Shown piece by piece: positions 41,336 to 48,715 of a stretch of 64,000 nucleotides of DNA; the stretch's first letter is position 1; every line of letters starts with the position of its first letter. Source of the DNA: Natronomonas halophila (lineage in GTDB: Archaea; Halobacteriota; Halobacteria; Halobacteriales; Haloarculaceae); NCBI RefSeq assembly GCF_013391085.1, contig NZ_CP058334.1:1674001-1738000 (forward strand), given 5' to 3'. A program made the translations under genes and the position numbers. Under the pieces are notes generated by a model, which did not search any database, had not been told where the DNA came from, and saw only the letters and a list, made by a program, of their open reading frames with translations.

Positions 41336-43711
41336 TTAGGCGGGTCGCGGTTCGCGTTTCTCTTCGGGCGTCTCGTGTTCGAGTTCGGCCAGTCGGAGTT
41401 CGTGGACCGACTCGCCTTCGGGAACGTCGAGGTCGTAGGTGCCGAAGGCGCTGGCGAGGGTGACCGTCGCCGCGTCGTCGCTGTCGGCCCGAACCGTGAT
41501 TTCGGCCTCGGGGTCCAGACCCGCTTCCTCGACCCACACGGTGGTCGATTCGACGCCATCCAGAGAGATTTCGAGGGTGTTCTCGGGCGGCCGCCGCGAC
41601 TCGATGGGCGGGGTTTCCCACTGGAGGCCGCGGGTGAAGTGGGGCCGGGGGTTCGTTCCGACGTTCCGGAACGTGCCGACTTCGGGCGGCGCGTAGCCGT
41701 CGGCCAGCGACGTGGCATCGACGACGCCGGAGCGTTCGCCATCGCGGGTGACGATATCCGAGACCCAGTAGGCGCCGTCGTGGACGAGGCCGACCTCGGG
41801 GTGGTCCAACTCCGGCATCTGGCGGTAGGTGACCCGCCGGGGGTTGCGGATGACTTTCCCGCTTTCGATGAACTCGGGGATGCCGTCCCAGCGGTCGTGG
41901 TGACCCAGGGAGAGGTGGGTATCGGCGGGGAAGACGTTGAACTGGTAGCGATACCCGTGGTTCTTGAGGCGGCGGGCGTAGTTGTCCGGCGACAGCACGG
42001 GTACCAGCGGGTCACCGACGCTGTTCCACAACATCATCGGGACGTGCCGGAGGTTGTCGGCGATATCCAGCGCGCTCTCGGGGTCCTCGGTGAAGACGTT
42101 GAGGAACTCGCCGCCGCCCTCGCCGCCGAAGAGGCCGTTGGTCAGGCGGGCGGGCGATTTCAGCCAGCCGTCGGTGATGGCCTCGATTGGGTCCTCCGAG
42201 GGCGGGCCGACGACCGAGAAGCCGCGGCCGAAGAGGTCCGGACACTGGGCGGCGAGCATACAGGTACCGAACCCGCCCATCGAGTAGCCGCCGATGGTGA
42301 CCCGCGAGCGGTCGATGTCGAAGCGGGTCTCGAGGTCGCGCCACGCCTCGAAGATATCGAGTTCGGCCTCCCGCTTGTACCAGCGGCCGGGGCCGCGGGC
42401 CTGCGGCATCATGATGATGGCGCCGGTCTTCTCGGCCAGCGACTGCAGCAGGTTCGGCGTGTAGACGGCGTACTGCGTATACGAGCAACTCAGCGAGTGG
42501 AGAAGCAGAATGAGCGGCGCCGGTTCTTCGAGGTCCTCGGGGATGTAGACGTTGTAGGGCTGGATTCGGCCTTCGAGGATGTCGTGGTCGACGTCGACGC
42601 CCTCGCCGAGGTAGTACCGGGAGGGGTACATAAAGGAACTGACGCCGGAGTCGGGCGTGTTGCGCTCTTCGACGCCATCGCGGAGCTTTCCAAAGTCGAT
42701 GTCGGCGCCGAACCCGGAGATGTCGCGTTCGGCCAGCGCCATCGCCTGTTCGTGTTCCCGCCAGTTGCCCTCGCCGAGAACCCGCGGCGAGCGTTCGAGG
42801 AACAGGTCCAGCAGGTTGTGACCGAGGCCGGTGATGTCGACGAGGTCGAACAGCCCCCGGCCGATATCGACGGGCCCGAGGTTCCGGCGGTACGGTTCGT
42901 CGAAGCGGAAGCCCACGTTGAAGACCGGCGGCAGGTCGTCGTTCTCGCGGACCCCGCCGGGCGTCTCTTCGTCGGGACTGACGGCGATTTGTTTGAACTC
43001 CTCCTCGTCGTCGTCCCACAAACCGACGACGACGTAATGGCGCCACGTCTCGTCGCCGGGGTCCAGCGGAACCTCGATTTCGATTTGTCGGCGGCGCACG
43101 TCGATGTCGACGCGGTCGGCGTCAAGGGGTTGGCCGTCGAGTTCGGCGCCGGTGCCCCAGGTGACGAGGCGGTGATCGACGGGGGCGCCCAATTCGCCCA
43201 ATCCGTATCCCCAGTCCGTTCGGCGGTCCGACGAGCGGGTGAGACTCGGGTCCGACTCGGTGTCGATGCCGACGGCAACGGCGGCGGCGTCGGGTTCGAG
43301 CATCGTGTTGAGGGTGATACGATAGGCGATGCCCTCGTCGGTCGGCCGGGCGCGGAACTCCAGAAGGTCCGCCGCGTTGTAGCCGTAGGTTTCGGGGTCG
43401 TTCGGGTAGTGGTAATCGCCGGTCGATTGGGAGAGCACGCCGCCGAGAGAGGCCGAATCCGCGGGTGAGCCGCCGATCCACGAGCGGGTGTCGGCGCCGT
43501 GGTCGTCGTAGACGTAGTCCTGATAGAGGTATTCGCCGTCGGCGTAGGCGTCGCAGCCGGCGACCATCAGGGGGTCCGCCTTCCAGCCCGGGCCGTTCTC
43601 CAGTTGTGGCGGGGTCGGATTCGCCCCGTATAGCGCGTCCGGCCCCGGGCGGGGCGGGGAGGTGGGATGCTCGGCCGCGTCCCCCTCCTGGTTGCTCTGC
43701 TGGTGAGACAT
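41336..43711 (-). CDS. Multidomain alpha/beta hydrolase with glucodextranase-C-like N-terminal domain (paralogue 1)
   Basis: 791 residues, no signal peptide seen. Residues about 40-260 resemble the DOMON-like glucodextranase C-terminal binding module (YVYDDHGADTR, YPNDPETYGYNAADLLEFRA, ITLNTMLEPDAAAVAVGIDT). Residues about 390-600 are an alpha/beta hydrolase: PLILLLHSLSCSYTQYAVYT, nucleophile in GGYSMGGFGTCM, VGPPSEDP, acid in NSVGDPLVPVLS, and His in PADTHLSLGHH. The final 200 residues end in beta-rich segments (SLDGVESTTVWVEEAGLD). A peptidase or esterase is expected; substrate unknown. A second, larger paralogue lies directly upstream. A TATA box (TTTATATAC at 43768-43776) is about 60 bases before the ATG. 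Confidence 0.8.
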   Translation of the reverse strand: MSHQQSNQEGDAAEHPTSPPRPGPDALYGANPTPPQLENGPGWKADPLMVAGCDAYADGEYLYQDYVYDDHGADTRSWIGGSPADSASLGGVLSQSTGDYHYPNDPETYGYNAADLLEFRARPTDEGIAYRITLNTMLEPDAAAVAVGIDTESDPSLTRSSDRRTDWGYGLGELGAPVDHRLVTWGTGAELDGQPLDADRVDIDVRRRQIEIEVPLDPGDETWRHYVVVGLWDDDEEEFKQIAVSPDEETPGGVRENDDLPPVFNVGFRFDEPYRRNLGPVDIGRGLFDLVDITGLGHNLLDLFLERSPRVLGEGNWREHEQAMALAERDISGFGADIDFGKLRDGVEERNTPDSGVSSFMYPSRYYLGEGVDVDHDILEGRIQPYNVYIPEDLEEPAPLILLLHSLSCSYTQYAVYTPNLLQSLAEKTGAIIMMPQARGPGRWYKREAELDIFEAWRDLETRFDIDRSRVTIGGYSMGGFGTCMLAAQCPDLFGRGFSVVGPPSEDPIEAITDGWLKSPARLTNGLFGGEGGGEFLNVFTEDPESALDIADNLRHVPMMLWNSVGDPLVPVLSPDNYARRLKNHGYRYQFNVFPADTHLSLGHHDRWDGIPEFIESGKVIRNPRRVTYRQMPELDHPEVGLVHDGAYWVSDIVTRDGERSGVVDATSLADGYAPPEVGTFRNVGTNPRPHFTRGLQWETPPIESRRPPENTLEISLDGVESTTVWVEEAGLDPEAEITVRADSDDAATVTLASAFGTYDLDVPEGESVHELRLAELEHETPEEKREPRPA

Positions 43712-43767
43712 GGCTACACACAGGACACGGACGCGGAAATGTGTTAACCCTATGAATACGTGAGGGT

Positions 43768-43776
43768 TTATATACT
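43768..43776 (-). promoter_or_regulatory. TATA box for hydrolase paralogue 1
   Basis: GTATATAAA centred about 61 bases before the ATG at 43711, predicting a leader of roughly 33 bases without a Shine-Dalgarno motif. Confidence 0.55.
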
Positions 43777-43822
43777 CACCTGCCTCTCCGTCGAGGGATA
43801 ATTATAAACTCCGAACAACTGG

Positions 43823-46333
43823 TCAATCCGTGGTTCCCTCGGCGAGCGGGCCGACGGTCAGCGTCGACTCGCCGCGGTCGACGGTGACGTCGTGGGCGCC
43901 GAAGGAACCCCGAAGCGTCAGCGTCGCCGCGGTGTCGGCGTCGGCCTCGATGGTGAGTTCCCTCTCGGGGTCGAGGCCAGCGGCTTCTACCCACAGCGTG
44001 ACCGATTCGACGCCCTCCAGGGAGAGTTCGAGCGTGTTTTCGGGGCCGCGTTCGCTTCCTTCCTCGGGGTCGTCCCACTCGACGCCGCGGGCGGTGTAGG
44101 GAAGCGGCTTCGTGCCCGTTCTGTTGAACGTCTCGGCGTCGGGGTCGGCGTAGCCGTCGGCCAGCGAGGTGGCGTCGACGAGGCCGCTGCCGTGGCCGGC
44201 TTTCGCCTCGATATCGGTCACCCAGTGGGCGCCGTTGTGGCGGATATCGAGGTCCGGGTAGTCGAACTCGGGGACGTACCGGAAGGTGACCCGTTTCGGG
44301 AACGTCGGCTGGTCGGTCCCGGCGAGGTATTCGGGGCCGCGCTCCCAGTAATCCTGAATCGCGATGAGGAAGTGGTCGGCCGTCGGGAACACGTCGATTT
44401 CGTGCCGGTAGCCGTGCGAACGGAGCTGGTTGGCGTAGTTGGCTGGCCCAAGCAGGGGCACCAGCGCGTCGGTGCCGCCGTGCCACAGCATCATGGGAAC
44501 GTGTCGGAGGTTCTCCGTCAGGCGGAGGGCGTTCTCCGGTTCCTCGGTGAAAATCGAGAAGAGGCGGCCGCCGCCCTCCCCGCCGAAGAGGTCGTGCATC
44601 AGGATGGATGGCGTCGCCAGCAGGTTGCCCGTCGGCCCCTCCAGTGGGTCCTCGGCGGGCGGGCCGACGACCGCGAAACAGCGCCCGAAGCAGTCGGGGT
44701 GTTTGGTTGCCATGATGATGGCGCCGAACCCGCCCATCGAGTAGCCCGTCACCGACACCTGCGAGCGGTCGATTTCGACCCGGCGTTCGAGGTCGCGCCA
44801 CGCCTCGAAGACGTCGAGTTCGGCCCGGCGCTTGTACCAGATGCCCGGTCCGCGGGTCTGGGGCATGAAGACGACGCCGCCGGTCTCCTCGGCCAGCGCC
44901 TCGACGTAGCCCGGCATCCACACCTGATACTGGGTATAACAGTTGCCCAGCGAGTGCAGCGCCGTCACCATCGGCACCGGTTCCTCGTCCTCGACGTCCT
45001 CCGGGATGTACGCGCCGTAGGGCTGGATGCGGCCCTTCAGGACGTTCGCGTGCGGGTCGACGCCCGACCCGAAGTCGTGCCGTGAGGGGTAAAGATAGGA
45101 GACGTAGCCCGATTCGGGGAGGTCCCGTTCGGTCACTTCCTCCTGCAACTTCGCGAAGTCGATATCGGCGCCGAACGGCGAGATGTCGCGTTCGGCCAGC
45201 GCCTGTGACTGGTGGTGGTCCCGCCAGTTTCCGACGCCGAGGACGCGGGGGATGCCCTCGACGTCGCTGAGCGGCCACAGTTCCTCGAGGTCCGAGATGA
45301 GGTCCGAGATAGCCGTCGTTCCGAACGGGGTGAGGGGGTTGCCGAGCGGGTTCAGCAGGTCCAGCGGGTCCTCGAAGTCCTCGGCGACGTTGACCGCGGC
45401 GCCGAGCCGCTGGAGCGTCTCGAAGGGGTTGTCCAGTTCCGCCAGCAGTTCCCGTGGCGTGTTCGCCAGCACCGTCGCCAGTCGGGGCAGAATCGTTTCG
45501 AGGTCGACGTTCCGGTCCATCGGCTCCTGTTCGTCGAAGCGGAAGCCCACGTTGAATATCGGCGGCGTATCGAGGCCGCGTTTCCGGCCGCCCGGCACGG
45601 ATTCGTCGGCGTCGACCGCGACTTCCTGAAACTGTTCGCTCTCGCCGTCCCAGAGGCCGACTGCGACGTAGTGGCGCCACGTCTCGCCGTCGGGCTCCAG
45701 CGGGACCTCGACTTCTATCTGGTTACGCCGCACGTCGACGTCGATTCGGTCTGAATCGAGCGGTTCGCCGTCGAGTTCGGCGCCGGTGCCCCAGGTGACG
45801 AGGCGGTGGTCGACGGGGGCGCCCAACTCGCCGAGGCCGTAGCCCCAGTCCGTTCGGCGGTCCTCACCGTCGTCCGACGCTTCGGGGTCGGCCTCGGTGT
45901 CGATGCCGATTGCGACGGCGGCGGCATCGGGTTCCAGCATCGTGTTGAGGGTGATACGATAGGCGATGCCCTCGTCGGTGGGGCGGGCGCGGAACTCAAG
46001 GAGGTCCGCCGCGTTGTAGCCGTAGGAATCGGGGTCCGACGGATACCGATAATCGCCCGTCGCCCGACAGTAGAACCCACCCATCGTGTTGCCGCCGGGC
46101 GGTTGGTCGAACACCGACCGGGTGTCGGCGCCGTGGTCGTCGTAGACGTAGTCCTGATAGAGATACTCCCCATCGACGTAGGCGTCACAACCGGAGATTA
46201 GAAGCGGGTCGGCGTTCCAGCCGAACCCGTTTTCCAGTTGTGGCGGCGTCGGGTTCGGGCCGTACAGCGCGTCGGGGCCGGGCCGCGGCAACGACGGCTC
46301 CTGTCCCCCGCGTCCGGTCGACTCGTCGCTCAT
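43823..46333 (-). CDS. Multidomain alpha/beta hydrolase with glucodextranase-C-like N-terminal domain (paralogue 2)
   Basis: 836 residues, clear tandem paralogue of the 791-residue protein: near-identical stretches include DLLEFRARPTDEGIAYRITL and GLGELGAPVDHRLVTWGTGA. It has the same DOMON-like N-terminus, hydrolase core (GYSMGGFGAIIM nucleophile, HGGTDALVPLL acid, FPTADHFLIAIQDYWERG His) and C-terminal beta domain (SLEGVESVTLWVEAAGLDPE). It carries an insertion of about 45 residues around 270-330 (ETILPRLATVLANTPRELLA, LDLLNPLGNPLTPFGTTAIS). There is no signal peptide, which is odd for a carbohydrate-binding layout. Own TATA box at 46388-46397. Confidence 0.8.
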   Translation of the reverse strand: MSDESTGRGGQEPSLPRPGPDALYGPNPTPPQLENGFGWNADPLLISGCDAYVDGEYLYQDYVYDDHGADTRSVFDQPPGGNTMGGFYCRATGDYRYPSDPDSYGYNAADLLEFRARPTDEGIAYRITLNTMLEPDAAAVAIGIDTEADPEASDDGEDRRTDWGYGLGELGAPVDHRLVTWGTGAELDGEPLDSDRIDVDVRRNQIEVEVPLEPDGETWRHYVAVGLWDGESEQFQEVAVDADESVPGGRKRGLDTPPIFNVGFRFDEQEPMDRNVDLETILPRLATVLANTPRELLAELDNPFETLQRLGAAVNVAEDFEDPLDLLNPLGNPLTPFGTTAISDLISDLEELWPLSDVEGIPRVLGVGNWRDHHQSQALAERDISPFGADIDFAKLQEEVTERDLPESGYVSYLYPSRHDFGSGVDPHANVLKGRIQPYGAYIPEDVEDEEPVPMVTALHSLGNCYTQYQVWMPGYVEALAEETGGVVFMPQTRGPGIWYKRRAELDVFEAWRDLERRVEIDRSQVSVTGYSMGGFGAIIMATKHPDCFGRCFAVVGPPAEDPLEGPTGNLLATPSILMHDLFGGEGGGRLFSIFTEEPENALRLTENLRHVPMMLWHGGTDALVPLLGPANYANQLRSHGYRHEIDVFPTADHFLIAIQDYWERGPEYLAGTDQPTFPKRVTFRYVPEFDYPDLDIRHNGAHWVTDIEAKAGHGSGLVDATSLADGYADPDAETFNRTGTKPLPYTARGVEWDDPEEGSERGPENTLELSLEGVESVTLWVEAAGLDPERELTIEADADTAATLTLRGSFGAHDVTVDRGESTLTVGPLAEGTTD

Positions 46334-46387
46334 TGCTCGGCGGTTTGGAGTCGACGGCGAAAGGTATTCCCCCGGTTATGGGATGGG

Positions 46388-46397
46388 ATTTATAATC
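46388..46397 (-). promoter_or_regulatory. TATA box for hydrolase paralogue 2
   Basis: GATTATAAAT centred about 59 bases before the ATG at 46333, the same unusual spacing as for paralogue 1. Confidence 0.55.
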
Positions 46398-46517
46398 TCT
46401 CGACGGTCGTTATCGTCTCACATGGGCGGCCGGTACGGGCTCTGTCACGGTAATGTCTGACGTATCGATGACCGATGTCCGACTGACTTTTTTAAGTACA
46501 GGTCGCGAACCCCGAGT

Positions 46518-46796
46518 ATGGCCAGCGCATCGTCCGAACCCGTCGAGCCTGGTGTCGAGGGGAGCCGAATCGCCGACCTTCGCGCCGAACTGGAACGTAG
46601 CGAACGCCGTCGCCGCGACGCCGAGAAGTGGGCGGAGTTCCTCGAAACCGAACTCGAAGCCCGGAACGAAGAACTCGCCGCCAAGGAACGCCACCTGAAC
46701 GACGTTATCGAGCAGTACGAACGCCAACTCGAAGCGGCCAACGAATCCGAGGAGACTCCGGGTCTCCTCGACCGCCTCTTCGGCTGGCTCCGATAA
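46518..46796 (+). CDS. Small coiled-coil protein
   Basis: 92 residues. Residues 15-75 form an almost unbroken charged helix with heptad spacing (RIADLRAELERSERRRRDAE, FLETELEARNEELAAKERHL, DVIEQYERQLEAANESEE), ending in an amphipathic, Trp-containing helix LLDRLFGWLR that could touch the membrane. Likely a dimeric scaffold or adaptor; no family recognised. ATG 46518 chosen over short upstream alternatives since the acidic haloarchaeal N-terminus MASASSEPVEPGVEG follows. Convergent with serA; TTTTTTAA lies about 25-30 bases upstream. Confidence 0.7.
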   Translation: MASASSEPVEPGVEGSRIADLRAELERSERRRRDAEKWAEFLETELEARNEELAAKERHLNDVIEQYERQLEAANESEETPGLLDRLFGWLR

Positions 46797-46888
46797 CGGC
46801 CCACCCCCTCGACCCAGCGACGGCTCTTTTGCCGACTCCGTGAACTATCAGTTTATAATAAACGTCGAAAACAGCGGCTTCGAGCCCG

Positions 46889-48472
46889 TTAGTCGCCGTT
46901 GAGGCTGATGTACTTCGTCTCGATGATGCGCTCGTCGGCTTCGAGCTTTTCGCGGGCTTCGTCGGGAACCTCCTGGTCGACGTTGTAGACGGTCAGCGCC
47001 TCGCCGCCGTGGGTCTCGCGGGCGTTGAACATCCCGGCGATGTTGACGCCGAACTCGCCCATGACCGAGCCGATGTGACCGATGACGCCGGGTTCGTCGG
47101 TGTTGCGCGCGACCATCATCTTGCCGCCGGGGATGGCGTCGACGCGGTAGCCGTCGACGCGGACGATACGGGCGTCGTCCTCCGCGAAGAGCGTTCCGTC
47201 GACGGAAATCTTCTTCTCGCCGTCGCCGACGGTGACGGTGACGAGGCTCTGGAAGTCCTCGGCCTGCCGGCGCTTGGTCTCGCTGACCTCGATGCCGCGG
47301 TCCTCGGCGATTTGCGGTGCGTTGACGGCGTTGACCTGCCATTCCAGCGGCTGGAAGACGCCCTTGAGCGCGGAGGCGGTGAGGAGGTCGACGTCCTCCC
47401 CGGCGATGTCGCCCTCGTAGGTCACCTGCACCGTCTCGAGACGGCTATCGAGCAACTGGATGGCGATTTTGCCCGCCGTCTCGGCGAGGCCGATGTACGG
47501 TTCGATGCGCGGGAACGCCGACTCGTCGACCGAGGGCGCGTTCAGCGCGTTGATGACCGGTTCGCCCTCGAAGGCGGCGACGACCTGTTCGGCCGTCGAG
47601 GTGGCGACGTTCTCCTGGGCGGCCTCCGTCGAGGCGCCGAGATGCGGCGTAACGATGACGTCCTCGACGTCGAGCAGGGGGCTGTCGTCGGGCAGCGGTT
47701 CTTCGGCGAAGACGTCGAGGGCAGCGCCGGCAAGCACGCCGTCCTCGACGGCTTCCGCGAGGGCGGTCTCGTCGACGATGCCACCGCGGGCGCAGTTGAC
47801 GAGGTAGCCGCCCTCCATCTCGGCGAGTTCCGCCTCGCCGATCATGTTCTCCGTCTCGGGCGTCAGCGGCGTGTGGATAGTCAGCACGTCGGCGGCTTCG
47901 AGGACATCGTCGAGTTCGGCGAGGTCCGCGCCGAGTTGGTCGGCGCGCTCCTCGCTGATGTAGGGGTCGTAGGCGACGAGGTCCATGCCCAGCGAGTCGA
48001 GTTTCTTGGCGACTTCCTGGCCGACGCGACCGAGGCCGACGATACCGAGAGTCTTACCGTTGAGTTCCGTCCCGAGGAACTCGCCTTTCGCCCATTCGCC
48101 GTCCGTCAGGCGGATGTGGGCCTGCGGAATCGAGCGGGCGGTGGCGAACGTCATCGCGACGGTGTGCTCGGCGGCGGCCCGAACGTTACCCTCGGGAGCA
48201 TTGGCGACGATGACACCCTCGTCGGTCGCGGCGTCGATGTCGATGTTGTCGACGCCGATGCCGGCGCGGCCGACGATGACGAGGTCCTCGGCGGCTTCCA
48301 GCACCTCTCGGGTGACTTCCGTGCCCGAGCGGACGATGAGCGCGTTCGCGTCCGCGACGGCATCGAGGAGGTCCTGCCCCTCCGCCTCGTAGTTCGTGAC
48401 GACTTCGTGGCCCGCCTCGCGCAACACGTCGAGGCCGGCGTCCGCAATCGGGTCCGTGACGAGTACCTTCAT
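46889..48472 (-). CDS. serA: D-3-phosphoglycerate dehydrogenase
   Basis: 527 residues. NAD-dependent first step of serine synthesis from 3-phosphoglycerate. Rossmann loop GIVGLGRVGQEVAKKL near residue 150; catalytic Arg in NCARGGIVDE (near 235), Glu in the 260s, and His in VTPHLGASTEAAQ (near 287). Residues about 320-450 are the ASB domain, and the C-terminus is an ACT domain (RNTDEPGVIGHIGSVMGEFG, VNIAGMFNARE), so serine feedback is likely. Start ATG gives MKVLVTDPIADAGLDVLREA. Monocistronic; 239 bases (48473-48711) of AT-richer DNA separate it from the divergent permease gene. Confidence 0.95.
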   Translation of the reverse strand: MKVLVTDPIADAGLDVLREAGHEVVTNYEAEGQDLLDAVADANALIVRSGTEVTREVLEAAEDLVIVGRAGIGVDNIDIDAATDEGVIVANAPEGNVRAAAEHTVAMTFATARSIPQAHIRLTDGEWAKGEFLGTELNGKTLGIVGLGRVGQEVAKKLDSLGMDLVAYDPYISEERADQLGADLAELDDVLEAADVLTIHTPLTPETENMIGEAELAEMEGGYLVNCARGGIVDETALAEAVEDGVLAGAALDVFAEEPLPDDSPLLDVEDVIVTPHLGASTEAAQENVATSTAEQVVAAFEGEPVINALNAPSVDESAFPRIEPYIGLAETAGKIAIQLLDSRLETVQVTYEGDIAGEDVDLLTASALKGVFQPLEWQVNAVNAPQIAEDRGIEVSETKRRQAEDFQSLVTVTVGDGEKKISVDGTLFAEDDARIVRVDGYRVDAIPGGKMMVARNTDEPGVIGHIGSVMGEFGVNIAGMFNARETHGGEALTVYNVDQEVPDEAREKLEADERIIETKYISLNGD

Positions 48473-48653
48473 GCGCGTATCGTCCCGTCCGCGAGGGATA
48501 ACGCTTTCTTCATCGCCGCGTTTTGCAGGCGTCGGAAGCGGCGATTGTATACATGTACTTGTTCATTATTCCATAAGATGGTTCTCCGATAGACACATTA
48601 ATGTGGTGTCTCTTACGGTGACGTTTTAAACGCCGTCGAAATCCGGCGATGGG

Positions 48654-48659
48654 TATATA
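48654..48659 (+). promoter_or_regulatory. TATA-like box upstream of the MMPL permease
   Basis: TATATA in a GGGTATATAGG context, about 55 bases before the permease ATG and about 18 before a 13-codon upstream ORF. Confidence 0.45.
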
Positions 48660-48673
48660 GGCTGGCGGCCGCC

Positions 48674-48715
48674 ATGGTCTGTGAACCCGTGTCGCCGTCC
48701 GGTGGTCCCCCATGA
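48674..48715 (+). other. 13-codon upstream ORF overlapping the permease start
   Basis: ATG 48674 opens MVCEPVSPSGGPP; its TGA overlaps the permease ATG at 48712 (ATGA). It would lie near the predicted transcript start. Could be a leader peptide coupling translation, or chance. Confidence 0.25.

Noticed and set aside
41315-43468. 717-codon plus-strand ORF opposite hydrolase paralogue 1
   Set aside because: Shadow frame made of Val/Asp/Arg repeats; it lacks motifs and a promoter.
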